This document shows positions 14,681 through 24,052 of a stretch of 64,000 bases of DNA, piece by piece. The notes under the pieces are model-generated. The model was given only the letters and a program-made list of their open reading frames with translations, ran no database searches and had not been told where the DNA came from. The translations under genes and the position numbers were made by a program. How positions within the stretch are numbered: the stretch's first letter is position 1; every line of letters starts with the position of its first letter. Source of the DNA: Bacteroidota bacterium (GTDB taxonomy: Bacteria > Bacteroidota > Bacteroidia > Chitinophagales > Chitinophagaceae); the NCBI GenBank assembly GCA_018266615.1, contig JAFEAB010000089.1, positions 51,290 through 115,289 on the forward strand, given 5' to 3'.

Positions 14681-17416
14681 ATGGAGTATTCATTTGGCCG
14701 GATAGAAGAACACTGGAAAGAGAAATGGAAAAAGGAAAATATTTACCGGATAAATAATAATAGCGACAAACCTAAATATTACGTCCTGGATATGTTCCCC
14801 TATCCCAGTGGGGCAGGGCTTCATGTGGGACATCCTCTGGGATATATAGCCAGCGATATTTTCAGTCGGTATAAACGGCTGAAAGGTTTTAATGTATTGC
14901 ATCCAATGGGTTTTGATAGTTTCGGCCTTCCTGCCGAACAATATGCCCTCGAAACCGGCCAGCATCCTGCAGAAACAACCCGGAAAAATATTGCCACCTT
15001 TAAATCTCAGTTAGATAAAATCGGGTTTTGTTACGATTGGGAAAGGGAAGTACAAACCAGCAGCCCGGGATATTATAAATGGACCCAATGGATTTTCCTT
15101 CAATTGTTCAACAGTTATTACTGCTCCATTGAGCAAAAGGCGAAACCAATTCGATTCCTTGTAGAGAAATTTGAAAAAGACGGCTCGGATGATTTTAGTG
15201 CAACCGATTGGAAATCGTTTTCGGCCAGGCAACAAGCTGATATTCTAATGCAATTCAGGCTTGTTTACAGTGCATTTGGTGTCGTGAATTGGTGTCCGGC
15301 TTTGGGTACCGTGTTGGCCAATGATGAGGTGGTGAATGGGGTTAGTGCAAGGGGAGGGCACCCGGTAATAAAGAAGAAAATGCGGCAATGGTTCCTGCGT
15401 ATTACAGCTTTTGCCGAACGGCTACTCCAGGGGCTTGATCATGTAGATTTCAGTGATAGTATGAAGGAGATGCAGCGCAATTGGATTGGGCGTTCCGAAG
15501 GAGCCGAAATGGAGTTTGAGGTAGAAGGGATCTCAAAGAAAATCCTGGTTTATACTACGCGCCCCGATACCATTTTTGGTGTAGATTTCCTGGTACTCGC
15601 TCCGGAACATGAATTGGTAGCAGAGATTACCCCGGTCGCACAACGGCAATCTATAAACGAATATCTTACCTACGTAAAAAGCCGGAGCGATCGGGATCGG
15701 ATGGCTGATGTTAAACAGATTACCGGCTGTTTTACCGGTAGCTATGCCATTAATCCGCTTAATGGGCGAAAGATACCGGTTTGGATTGCAGAATATGTAC
15801 TTGCAGGGTATGGGACAGGAGCTATTATGGCGGTTCCCTGCGGTGATCAGCGGGATTTCAATTTTGCGCAGCATTTTAATATCCCGATTACGAACATCAT
15901 CGGTTCTTATTTTAACGGCAGGGAAGCAAACCCCACCAAAGATGCCGTGTTGGAAAATTCCGGCTTTCTTAATGGCCTGCTGATGAAGGATGCCATGGAG
16001 GTGGCAATCGGAAAAATTGAATCTTCGGGTATTGGTAAGCGTAAGGTAAACTACCGGATGCGCGATGCCGGGTTTAGCCGCCAGCGTTATTGGGGTGAAC
16101 CGTTTCCCATCATTTGGAAGGATGGTATAGCAGTTCCATTAGAAGAAACTTCCCTGCCTCTTGAATTGCCCCATGTTGGCCAATACAGCCCGGGACCGGA
16201 GGGAGAAGGCCCCCTGGCAAACCTGACTGAATGGATTAATACAGCAAATGGCAGCCGGGAATCTTCTACCATGCCCGGTTATGCCGGAAGTAGCTGGTAT
16301 TTTTTGCGTTTTATGGATCCGCATAACCCGGGTGAATTCTGCAGCCGGAGTGCGAGTGATTACTGGAACCAGGTTGATGTGTACATCGGTGGAACCGAAC
16401 ATGCGGTGGGCCATTTACTGTATAGCCGTATGTGGACGAAATTTCTCTTCGACCAGGGCCTGATAGGTTTTGATGAGCCATTTAAAAGACTGATAAACCA
16501 GGGCATGATTCAGGGAAGCAGCCGTTTTGTGTACCGGGTAGATGGTACCAACCAGTTTGTTTCTTATGGGTTGAAAGAAAATTATACCGTCGATAAATTG
16601 CATGTTGACGTAAATATGGTTGATGGTTTCATTTTGGAAACTGAAGCCTTTAAAAAATGGCGCCCCGATTTTGCAAATGCTGAGTTTATCCTGGAAGATG
16701 GAAAGTATATCTGTGGATCGGAGACAGAAAAAATGTCGAAATCAAAGTTTAATACGGTTAACCCCGATATCCTGGTGGAAAAATACGGGGCGGATACCTT
16801 CCGCATGTATGAAATGTTTCTTGGCCCCATCGAACAAAGCAAACCCTGGGATGCAAAAGGAATTGATGGGGTACATCGTTTCCTGCGAAAATTGTGGCGC
16901 TTGTTTTTCGATGAACAGAAAAATATGAAACTTTGGACGGAGGAACAGCCCAATGAAGCAGAGTTGAAATGCCTTCACCGCGGAATAAAGAAAATTGAAG
17001 ATGATACAGAACGCTTTAGTTTCAATACAGCGGTAAGTGCATTCATGATCTTAGTTAATGAATTGTCGGATCTGAAATGCCATAAGAAATCCATACTCGA
17101 AAAAGTGCTGGTGATGCTGGCACCTTATGCTCCGTTTATTTCCGAGGAACTGTGGCACCAAATGGGAAATGAAACCAGCATTCTCAATGCAAGCTACCCG
17201 GAAACTGATAAAAAGTATCTTGTAGATGCAACTAAAGAGTACCCGGTTTCCATTAATGGAAAATTGCGCACCAATATGTTATTGCCCCTGGATGCTGACC
17301 CCGCTATGCTGGAGAAAGAAGTACTGGCCAATGAAGTGGTACAAAAATGGCTTGAAGGAAAGACCATGAAGAAATTTATTTATGTAAAAGGAAAAATGAT
17401 AAATGTGGTAATATGA
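14681..17416 (+). CDS. leuS: Leucyl-tRNA synthetase
   Basis: Class I aminoacyl-tRNA synthetase that charges tRNA-Leu. The 911-residue length is typical for Bacteroidota LeuRS. The HIGH-box is HVGHPLGY near residue 48 and the KMSKS loop lies in TEKMSKSKFNTVNPD near residue 685. The editing (CP1) domain is present with YTTRPDTIFGVDF (about residue 290) and GYGTGAIMAVPCGDQRDFNFA (about 375). The anticodon-binding and C-terminal domains follow, ending KFIYVKGKMINVVI. The stop overlaps the next gene by 4 bp (ATGA), so leuS is the first gene of a unit with the M23-type protein. Confidence 0.97.
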   Translation: MEYSFGRIEEHWKEKWKKENIYRINNNSDKPKYYVLDMFPYPSGAGLHVGHPLGYIASDIFSRYKRLKGFNVLHPMGFDSFGLPAEQYALETGQHPAETTRKNIATFKSQLDKIGFCYDWEREVQTSSPGYYKWTQWIFLQLFNSYYCSIEQKAKPIRFLVEKFEKDGSDDFSATDWKSFSARQQADILMQFRLVYSAFGVVNWCPALGTVLANDEVVNGVSARGGHPVIKKKMRQWFLRITAFAERLLQGLDHVDFSDSMKEMQRNWIGRSEGAEMEFEVEGISKKILVYTTRPDTIFGVDFLVLAPEHELVAEITPVAQRQSINEYLTYVKSRSDRDRMADVKQITGCFTGSYAINPLNGRKIPVWIAEYVLAGYGTGAIMAVPCGDQRDFNFAQHFNIPITNIIGSYFNGREANPTKDAVLENSGFLNGLLMKDAMEVAIGKIESSGIGKRKVNYRMRDAGFSRQRYWGEPFPIIWKDGIAVPLEETSLPLELPHVGQYSPGPEGEGPLANLTEWINTANGSRESSTMPGYAGSSWYFLRFMDPHNPGEFCSRSASDYWNQVDVYIGGTEHAVGHLLYSRMWTKFLFDQGLIGFDEPFKRLINQGMIQGSSRFVYRVDGTNQFVSYGLKENYTVDKLHVDVNMVDGFILETEAFKKWRPDFANAEFILEDGKYICGSETEKMSKSKFNTVNPDILVEKYGADTFRMYEMFLGPIEQSKPWDAKGIDGVHRFLRKLWRLFFDEQKNMKLWTEEQPNEAELKCLHRGIKKIEDDTERFSFNTAVSAFMILVNELSDLKCHKKSILEKVLVMLAPYAPFISEELWHQMGNETSILNASYPETDKKYLVDATKEYPVSINGKLRTNMLLPLDADPAMLEKEVLANEVVQKWLEGKTMKKFIYVKGKMINVVI

Positions 17417-18114
17417 CGCGGGGAAATGCAATCATATCACAGTTACGTGCAAACGCATTTGATTTTCACCCGGTAATTAGCGAGGCCGATTTGGAGAAGG
17501 GGATGGCAATCGTAGACCTTTCTGTTCATAATGCAGGTATGCAGGAGGGAAGTCTGTTGGTGCTGAAACAGGAGCTACAAAAGGCATTTGAAAAAAGCCA
17601 GGCCGTTTTTCTTTGTGGCGGATATGGGGAAGAGAGGAACTTTTATTCAACGTCCGCCCTTTTTAACGCTCCGGGAGAAGAACCGCGTACCATTCACCTG
17701 GGAACGGATATCTGGGGGCCTTCCGGTACGGCTGTGTTTGCTCCACTGGGCGGAGTAATCCACAGTTTTGCCTATAACGACAACCCCGGAGATTATGGTC
17801 CGACCATTATAATGGAACACCAGTTGGATGCAAACAGTTTTTATACACTTTACGGCCACCTGTCATTTACAGATCTTGGCAGGATACGAGCCGGACAATT
17901 TATTAACCGGGGTGAACAAATTGGCCATTTTGGGAAAAGTACCGAAAATGGAGGCTGGCCACCCCATCTGCATTTTCAGATTATTATTGATGTAGATGTG
18001 TATCAGGGCGATTTTCCAGGCGTTTGTTCCAAAACCGATAAGGAGCGACAGTTAGAAAATTGTCCTGATCCGGAGGTCATGTTAGGATTGAAAAGGTGGA
18101 TACGAACCGCCTAA
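17413..18114 (+). CDS. M23-type peptidase-fold protein without signal peptide
   Basis: A 233-residue protein with an M23 (LytM) zinc-peptidase fold from about residue 85. The zinc ligands of an active enzyme are present: HLGTDIWGP (HxxxD) near residue 95 and the HLH motif in GWPPHLHFQI near residue 185, with YTLYGHLS between them. Unlike septal LytM factors it has no signal peptide, coiled coil or SH3 domain, so it is predicted to be cytoplasmic. The N-terminal 80 residues are family-specific. Similar domains occur inside large phosphotransferase-aminotransferase fusions, suggesting a role other than peptidoglycan cleavage. It overlaps leuS by 4 bp; dxs follows after 73 bp. Confidence 0.82.
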   Translation: MTRGNAIISQLRANAFDFHPVISEADLEKGMAIVDLSVHNAGMQEGSLLVLKQELQKAFEKSQAVFLCGGYGEERNFYSTSALFNAPGEEPRTIHLGTDIWGPSGTAVFAPLGGVIHSFAYNDNPGDYGPTIIMEHQLDANSFYTLYGHLSFTDLGRIRAGQFINRGEQIGHFGKSTENGGWPPHLHFQIIIDVDVYQGDFPGVCSKTDKERQLENCPDPEVMLGLKRWIRTA

Positions 18115-18187
18115 ACCAGGCAAAAACCCCGGAAATACTATATTTTTACAGGATAATTCTTTACAGGAAATCTCAACCTACCTTTCG

Positions 18188-20122
18188 ATGGATATTAAAC
18201 CAGGCCCTCTTTTAGAAAATATTAATTCACCTGCCGATCTGAAGAAGCTCAGTAAAGATCAAATGCTTCAGGTATCGGAGGAGTTGCGGCAATTTATTAT
18301 TGATGTGGTGAGTGTGCATGGCGGGCACTTTGGCGCCAGCCTTGGGGTAGTGGAACTAACCGTGGCCCTGCACTATGTATTTAATACGCCCTACGATCAA
18401 CTGGTTTGGGATGTGGGGCATCAGGCATACGGACATAAAATCCTTACAGGCCGTAGAGATAATTTTGTAACCAACAGAAAATACCAGGGTTTAAGCGGCT
18501 TTCCAAAAAGAAGTGAAAGCGAGTATGATACTTTTGGAGTTGGCCATTCTTCCACCTCCATCTCTGCTGCCTTGGGTATGGCGATGGCATCTCATTACAA
18601 AGGAGAGGAAAACCGCCAGCACGTAGCCATCATTGGGGATGGCGCCATGACCGCCGGGCTCGCCTTTGAAGGGATGAACCATGCCGGTATCGAAAAAAGC
18701 AACTTGCTCATCATTCTGAATGATAACTGCATGAGCATCGATCCCAATGTAGGAGCGCTGAAAGAATATCTTACCGACATTACCACTTCCCACACTTTTA
18801 ACGAAGTACGGGATGGTATCTGGAAAGGATTAGGAAAACTCCCCGGTAAAAACTTCAGCCGCCAAATGGCAGCGAAAATTGAAGCCGGGCTGAAGGGAAT
18901 CGTAAGCAAAAGCAGCAACCTTTTTGAAGCGCTGAACCTCCGCTATTTTGGGCCCATTGATGGTCACAATGTGATTAAATTAATTGACACCCTGAATGAC
19001 CTGCGGGATATCCCGGGGCCTAAATTATTGCATATTAAAACAGTTAAAGGGAAAGGTTATCAGCTTGCAGAAAAGGATCAAACCAAATGGCATGCACCGG
19101 GCCTTTTCGATAAGGTTACGGGAGAAATCTTTAAAAAATCGTTTGATACCCCACAGCCTATTAAGTACCAGGATGTATTCGGTCATACTATCATCGAACT
19201 TGCCGAAAAGAACCCTGCCATAATGGGAATTACCCCGGCTATGCCCAGCGGTTGTTCTCTAAAATTCATGATGGAGAAAATGCCGGAAAGAGCGTTTGAC
19301 GTGGGGATTTGCGAACAACATGCCGTTACCCTGAGCGCCGGACTGGCAACCCAGGGTATGCGCGTATTCTGCAATATCTACTCTTCCTTTATGCAACGCG
19401 CTTACGACATGGTGGTACATGATGTAGCTATTCAAAAGTTACCGGTTATATTCTGCCTCGATCGGGCAGGGCTTGTGGGTGAAGACGGACCTACGCACCA
19501 CGGTTGTTACGATATAGCCTACCTGCGTTGCATACCCAATATGGTGGTAAGTGCTCCGATGGATGAGGCCGAACTGCGTAACCTGATGTACACCGCCCAG
19601 TTGGAGGAAAATATGCTCCCTTTCAGCATTCGCTATCCCAGAGGCGAGGGCGTTATGCCCCAATGGCGCACCCCCATGGAAAAAATTGAAATTGGAAAAG
19701 GCCGCAAAATCAAAGACGGTGAGGAAATAGCCATCCTTTCCTTTGGCCATCCGGGAAACTTTGCCTCCGCCGCTATCCGGGAGTTGAAAGCCGATGGGAT
19801 CAACCCCGCCCATTACGATATGCGCTTTGCCAAACCCCTGGATGAAAAACTTCTTCACGAAGTATTTTCAAAATTCTCCAAAATAATTACCATCGAAGAC
19901 GGAACCATTGTTGGTGGATTTGGTTCGGCCATCCTCGAGTTTATGAATGCTCATGGCTATCATGCCGAAGTAAAAATTATGGGCATTCCAGACAGGCTCG
20001 TGGAGCATGGCACGCCCAAACAGCTTTACGCGGAGATTGGCCTTGATGCCGGAGCAATTGCCAAAAACATCAGGGAGATGCTGGGTATTGAAGTTCGGGT
20101 ACCCGTAAGAGTTATCGGATAA
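18188..20122 (+). CDS. dxs: 1-deoxy-D-xylulose-5-phosphate synthase
   Basis: Dxs condenses pyruvate and glyceraldehyde 3-phosphate in the first step of the MEP isoprenoid pathway, using thiamine diphosphate. The 644-residue protein has a GDGAMTAGLAFEGMNHAG ThDP-binding segment near residue 152 with the partner LNDNCMSIDPNVGAL, the catalytic Glu in DVGICEQHAVTLSAGLA near residue 370, and the C-terminal transketolase domain with ITIEDGTIVGGFGSA. The pathway ultimately supplies undecaprenyl phosphate, which UppP and MraY in this window recycle and use. The gene ends 8 bp before the convergent pirin gene. Confidence 0.97.
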   Translation: MDIKPGPLLENINSPADLKKLSKDQMLQVSEELRQFIIDVVSVHGGHFGASLGVVELTVALHYVFNTPYDQLVWDVGHQAYGHKILTGRRDNFVTNRKYQGLSGFPKRSESEYDTFGVGHSSTSISAALGMAMASHYKGEENRQHVAIIGDGAMTAGLAFEGMNHAGIEKSNLLIILNDNCMSIDPNVGALKEYLTDITTSHTFNEVRDGIWKGLGKLPGKNFSRQMAAKIEAGLKGIVSKSSNLFEALNLRYFGPIDGHNVIKLIDTLNDLRDIPGPKLLHIKTVKGKGYQLAEKDQTKWHAPGLFDKVTGEIFKKSFDTPQPIKYQDVFGHTIIELAEKNPAIMGITPAMPSGCSLKFMMEKMPERAFDVGICEQHAVTLSAGLATQGMRVFCNIYSSFMQRAYDMVVHDVAIQKLPVIFCLDRAGLVGEDGPTHHGCYDIAYLRCIPNMVVSAPMDEAELRNLMYTAQLEENMLPFSIRYPRGEGVMPQWRTPMEKIEIGKGRKIKDGEEIAILSFGHPGNFASAAIRELKADGINPAHYDMRFAKPLDEKLLHEVFSKFSKIITIEDGTIVGGFGSAILEFMNAHGYHAEVKIMGIPDRLVEHGTPKQLYAEIGLDAGAIAKNIREMLGIEVRVPVRVIG

Positions 20123-20130
20123 ACTATCGG

Positions 20131-20847
20131 CTAACCCAGGTGCATAGGAATTTCAACGGCGAGGAGCCTTGTGTTTTCAACCGCATCAATGGAAAAGCTG
20201 TCCGTTGCGGATATCGCTATTGCATCCCGTTTATTTAATACTTCGCCATTTATTTTTATTTTTCCTTCAATTACCACCAGGAAAACCCCATTCCCCGAAA
20301 ACCGGTTATTATACCCAATCGAGGAATCCTTTTGTACATCGGCTAATGAAAAGACCGCATCCTGGTTGATCCATAAACCACCGCTTTTTTCATCAGGCGA
20401 AACGACCGTTTGCCATTTCCCGTTTCTGCCTTCCTGCAAGAATGTTTTTTGATCGTAACGAGGTTCTATATTTCTTTTTTTGGGGAATACCCAAATCTGG
20501 AAAAGGTTCAAAGGGTCTGTTTGGGAGGCATTAAATTCTGAGTGTTGAACCCCCGAGCCGGCACTCATTATTTGTACATCCCCCGCACTAATAATTCCCG
20601 AACCTCCGGCATTATCTTTATGGGCTACAGCCCCCGAAAGCGGAATGGTTACAATTTCCATATTATCGTGCGGATGTGTTGGAAATCCTTCACCGGCATC
20701 AATAAAATCATCGTTCAATACCCGTAAGGCACCGAAATGCACAAATTCAGGATCGTAATATTGGCTAAAGCTGAAATAATAATTAGCGTTCAACCAACCA
20801 TAGTTGGCCCGGCCGCGTTCCGCAGCCCGTTGAATTTTGTATTTCAT
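20131..20847 (-). CDS. Pirin family protein (bicupin)
   Basis: A 238-residue pirin with two cupin domains. The N-terminal cupin carries the metal-binding residues: FPTHPHDNMEIVTIPLSGA near residue 55 and IMSAGSGVQHSEFNAS near residue 95. Pirins are iron proteins, some with quercetinase activity and some acting as redox-sensitive regulators; the cellular role here is unknown. I start it at MKYKIQRAAERGRANYGW (ATG at 20847), where family similarity begins, rather than the longer frame to 20892. Confidence 0.9.
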   Translation of the reverse strand: MKYKIQRAAERGRANYGWLNANYYFSFSQYYDPEFVHFGALRVLNDDFIDAGEGFPTHPHDNMEIVTIPLSGAVAHKDNAGGSGIISAGDVQIMSAGSGVQHSEFNASQTDPLNLFQIWVFPKKRNIEPRYDQKTFLQEGRNGKWQTVVSPDEKSGGLWINQDAVFSLADVQKDSSIGYNNRFSGNGVFLVVIEGKIKINGEVLNKRDAIAISATDSFSIDAVENTRLLAVEIPMHLG

Positions 20848-20903
20848 ATTCAGTGTATTTAATTGATGTTTAAACATCAAAATAAGTGCCAAACCTGAAT
20901 ATG

Positions 20904-21614
20904 TCAGTTTGTCGGTAAAAAAATAGCTGAAAGCAGTGCTTTTGCACTGAAATCGGGACTGATAAAATTGGCCTGGCCAAGTTCAGAAACGGGCTGGGTA
21001 GTGGTTAGGGCCACGCATTTCATCTTCGCAGCTTTGGCGGAAGCAATCCCAACGGCAGCATCCTCAAATACCAGACAGTTTTCGGGAGGTATTTTTAGGG
21101 TTGATGCGGCAACCCGGTAAATTTCAGGATCAGGTTTTCCATTTATAATATGGCCCGAATGGATCACGGCATCAAAATATTTCCGGATTGGCAGGTGGGT
21201 AAACATAAACTCAATATTAACCGGGATACCCGAAGTGGCAATGGCCATTTTTATTCCCGCATTTTGTAAGGCGGCTAAAAATGGAAGGAGGCCTTCAACC
21301 GGTTTAATAAAAGGAGCATAAAGTTCCCGATAGATTGCCTCTTTTTCCAGGGCAAACTGCATGGCCTCTTCATCCGTCATTTTTCTTCCATAAAGGTATT
21401 CGATGGCATCTTTATTTGTCCTTCCATTAATATGCTTTCGATAATTTTCTTCCGAAATATGCAATTGTTTTTCCTGTAAATATTTTTTCCATGCCTGGAG
21501 GTGCCAGGGGTTATTATCAATAAGGGTACCATCCAGATCGAAGATTACAGCCCCGATGTTTAATTCCCCTATCAATCTTAAAACAAGCTGTTGGTAAAGT
21601 GCAGATTCTTCCAT
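20904..21614 (-). CDS. HAD-superfamily hydrolase, beta-phosphoglucomutase-like
   Basis: A 236-residue HAD subfamily IA protein of the phosphatase/beta-phosphoglucomutase group. Motif I is VIFDLDGTLIDNN near residue 24, with the nucleophilic and acid/base Asp. Motif II is AIATSGIPVN, motif III includes GKPDPEIYRVAAS near residue 162, and motif IV is CLVFEDAAVGIASAKAA. The helical cap starts with HLQAWKKYL. About 20 residues precede motif I, longer than most relatives, so the true start may be slightly internal. The upstream terminator of scpA abuts the ATG. Confidence 0.9.
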   Translation of the reverse strand: MEESALYQQLVLRLIGELNIGAVIFDLDGTLIDNNPWHLQAWKKYLQEKQLHISEENYRKHINGRTNKDAIEYLYGRKMTDEEAMQFALEKEAIYRELYAPFIKPVEGLLPFLAALQNAGIKMAIATSGIPVNIEFMFTHLPIRKYFDAVIHSGHIINGKPDPEIYRVAASTLKIPPENCLVFEDAAVGIASAKAAKMKCVALTTTQPVSELGQANFISPDFSAKALLSAIFLPTN

Positions 21615-21636
21615 AAAAAAACCGGCAGCAGCCGGT
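21614..21636 (-). terminator. Terminator after scpA
   Basis: On the minus strand ACCGGC-TGCT-GCCGGT (21636-21621) is followed by six or seven T residues running into the start codon of the HAD gene. It lies 12 bp after the scpA stop codon. Confidence 0.8.
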
Positions 21637-21647
21637 GTGTTATTATT

Positions 21648-22454
21648 TTAGTTTAATTGAGAAACATCATCGGGTGCAAGTTGGTTGTATTGATCTTCTT
21701 CGCGGTGATCGTTATACTCAATAATAAAGTTATTTCTTCCCTCCCCTGTAGTGATGGTAAGGAATTTTTGCTGGATGAGTTCGAGCATATTCAGGAACAT
21801 AAAGATGGCATGAATCCTGTTTTCGCAGACTTCAAAAACCTTTTCAAATGAAAGCGTCTTACCCTTTCGGCAGGTATCCAGCATATAATCCCGGATCCCT
21901 TCCATCGTGTAGTTATATTGAACCACCGTATGAACGGGCTTATTGTTTTTTTCAATAATCCGGGCCATCACCTTTTCAAAAGCCTTCATTAGTTTGAAAA
22001 GGGTAACAGTTTGGATTTCGGTGCCTTCGCCGGATTCTTCCCCAATTTGGGAGAGCTCTTTTTGCAGGTTGCCTCTTTTAACCATCAATAAGCGAAGCGC
22101 TTCCATCTCGGCCATTTTTACCGATGCCTCTTTGAATTTTTTATATTCCAGGATTTTATCTATCAACTCCTGTCTCGGATCAATTTCATTTCCAGCCTCA
22201 TCCAGTTCTTTCCGGGGGATCAGCATCTTGGCTTTGATGCGCATTAGGGTGCTTACAAACAAAATAAACTCACTGCTGAGTTCAATGTTGAGCGTTTCTG
22301 AATGATGAATATGATCCAGAAAGTCGTTGATGATTTTAGTGATGGGGATATTGTAAATATCCAGTTCATCCCGTTCAATAAAAAAAAGGAGAAGATCGAA
22401 GGGCCCTTCAAACTGGGGGAGCTTAATCTGGTAATTGGGGGTTGCTGTACTCAC
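21648..22454 (-). CDS. scpA: Segregation and condensation protein A
   Basis: ScpA is the kleisin that bridges the SMC ATPase heads in the bacterial condensin. The 268-residue protein begins with the typical KLPQFEGPFDLLLFFIERDE, an SMC-neck-binding helix-rich domain, and continues LDIYNIPITKIINDFLDHI. A variable middle region (IDPRQELIDKILEYKKFKEA) and a C-terminal winged-helix domain (about 185-250) complete the protein. scpB and smc are not adjacent in the window. Confidence 0.94.
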   Translation of the reverse strand: MSTATPNYQIKLPQFEGPFDLLLFFIERDELDIYNIPITKIINDFLDHIHHSETLNIELSSEFILFVSTLMRIKAKMLIPRKELDEAGNEIDPRQELIDKILEYKKFKEASVKMAEMEALRLLMVKRGNLQKELSQIGEESGEGTEIQTVTLFKLMKAFEKVMARIIEKNNKPVHTVVQYNYTMEGIRDYMLDTCRKGKTLSFEKVFEVCENRIHAIFMFLNMLELIQQKFLTITTGEGRNNFIIEYNDHREEDQYNQLAPDDVSQLN

Positions 22455-22518
22455 ATTTTCCTTTTGAATGAAACAAAATTAACGCCTTGGGAAGTTCTGT
22501 GCCAATAACTTTTCCCCA

Positions 22519-23472
22519 TTAAATTTTCCGGTTGGCAAAGCTGTAAGAAAAACCGATTCCCATTAGTTGTAACCATTGGGGCGCCGGGCCTTTGGAAGGA
22601 TTGATGTTCTTGGTATCGTCATCGTAAATCATATCCAGGTTGAAAGAGAAATTAATGTATTTCGTAATTTTTGCCGTTACCACATTCGACCAGTACACAT
22701 CAATGTTTTTGGGGTTTTTCCTGTAATTCGAGAACAAATCGAGTCGGGTTTTAAAATTAAAAGACTTACTAATTGATGTATTGAAATTGGTAGTGAGGTA
22801 AGCACCAATTTCATTCTTTACGATCTTTCCAGAATCGAGGCCAAAAGCAGGGCCCAGGCGCTTGTCGGTAACTACAACATACCTTGCCGTAATCGGGGAA
22901 AGGAAAACAGATAAGTTCTTAACCGGCCGATAGTCTATACCAAGGGATCCCAACAAATAAGCAGGAGCAAAAAACCGGGAGATTGTGTAGGAGGTATCTG
23001 CTCCGGCAGGAGTTTTTTCATAGGCCTTGCCTCTGTCGAACTGGGTTCGTCCGTTGAACAATATACCCGCATTCCATTTTTTATGGAGTTTATATGTGTA
23101 TTTCGATAATAGATCGATACGATCGGCAGCCTTGCGTGATCCCAGGCTGGTGGTGTTTACAAAACCATAGGCCAGATCGAGGCTGTTATCCCAACTGTGC
23201 CTGTCTTTTTTATAATAGGCATAAAGGCTGGCAAAAGAATTAATGGAAAAGGAGAATTTATCTCCTCCGGAAGCCCAATTGCTTAAAGAACCCTGGTTTA
23301 GGTTGAGGCTGAAAACACCGCCCGTCTTCCAGATTTTCTTAGTTGTGTCTTTGGGGTCTTTTTTAAAAGTTCTTTCTGCATCCTTTTTCATGCCATTAAT
23401 TTCCTGGTCCTGGGCATTAATAAATGGAGCGAATAGAAAAGAAATTAGGATACAAAAAACGATTTTTTTCAT
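22519..23472 (-). CDS. DUF3078 domain-containing outer-membrane-type protein
   Basis: A 317-residue protein with a signal peptide ending near AQDQE (residues 1-20). The body is rich in alternating aromatic and polar residues, as in outer-membrane beta-barrels, and opens with the DUF3078 segment KTGGVFSLNLNQGSLSNWASGGDKFSFSIN. It ends IGFSYSFANRKI, with a C-terminal aromatic-rich strand. Probably an outer-membrane barrel of unknown function, found across Bacteroidota. The upstream mscL terminator (23486-23522) means it is transcribed separately. Confidence 0.86.
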   Translation of the reverse strand: MKKIVFCILISFLFAPFINAQDQEINGMKKDAERTFKKDPKDTTKKIWKTGGVFSLNLNQGSLSNWASGGDKFSFSINSFASLYAYYKKDRHSWDNSLDLAYGFVNTTSLGSRKAADRIDLLSKYTYKLHKKWNAGILFNGRTQFDRGKAYEKTPAGADTSYTISRFFAPAYLLGSLGIDYRPVKNLSVFLSPITARYVVVTDKRLGPAFGLDSGKIVKNEIGAYLTTNFNTSISKSFNFKTRLDLFSNYRKNPKNIDVYWSNVVTAKITKYINFSFNLDMIYDDDTKNINPSKGPAPQWLQLMGIGFSYSFANRKI

Positions 23473-23485
23473 TGAGGTAATTAAT

Positions 23486-23522
23486 TGAAAAAACGGCTGC
23501 CCGAAAATTCCAGGCAGCCGTT
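23486..23522 (-). terminator. Terminator after mscL
   Basis: On the minus strand a 10-bp GC-rich stem (23522-23513 with 23501-23492, loop 11) is followed by a T run. It lies 18 bp after the mscL stop and just before the DUF3078 gene. Confidence 0.88.
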
Positions 23523-23539
23523 GGCGTTATAATATAAGG

Positions 23540-23947
23540 TTATTTCTTTTTCAGCTCATCTCTGATTTCGATGAGTAATGCATCCGTAGAGGAAGGGCCG
23601 GCCGGCGCTGCTTCTTCCTTTTTCTTCATGCTGTTTATGGCCTTAATAATTAAAAACATGACGAAGGCTACAATTAGGAAATTGATGACAGCGGTTAAAA
23701 AATCGCCATACTTTATGGAAACAGCTTCTGTTAGTACTTTTCCTGCTTCATCTTTAATTTCCGGTTTAATGGTGAATTTGTATTTGGAAAGATCGGATCC
23801 GCCAACCAATCCAATGAGAGGAGAAACAATGCCATCGGTTAATGACGAAACTACTTTTCCGAAAGCACCACCCATCACAAAAGCAACGGCAATATCTACC
23901 AGGTTGCCTTTCATTGCAAAGTCCTTGAATTCCTTAATAAAACCCAT
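23540..23947 (-). CDS. mscL: Large-conductance mechanosensitive channel MscL
   Basis: MscL is a pentameric emergency-release channel that opens under hypo-osmotic stress. The 135-residue protein has the N-terminal amphipathic helix and TM1 (GFIKEFKDFAMKGNLVDIAV then FVMGGAFGKVVSSLTDGIVSP), a periplasmic loop, TM2 (INFLIVAFVMFLIIKAIN) and a charged C-terminal helix ending in a bundle (LLIEIRDELKK). The length is normal for the family. Confidence 0.96.
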   Translation of the reverse strand: MGFIKEFKDFAMKGNLVDIAVAFVMGGAFGKVVSSLTDGIVSPLIGLVGGSDLSKYKFTIKPEIKDEAGKVLTEAVSIKYGDFLTAVINFLIVAFVMFLIIKAINSMKKKEEAAPAGPSSTDALLIEIRDELKKK

Positions 23948-24052
23948 GTGAATAAAATTTAAGGGTTAGAAAATATTCAATTACAGTATTTTTAGAAATT
24001 ACGGGAAGGTTATCTAAAAAAACTGAATTTTGCTGCAAACCTAATCAAATCC

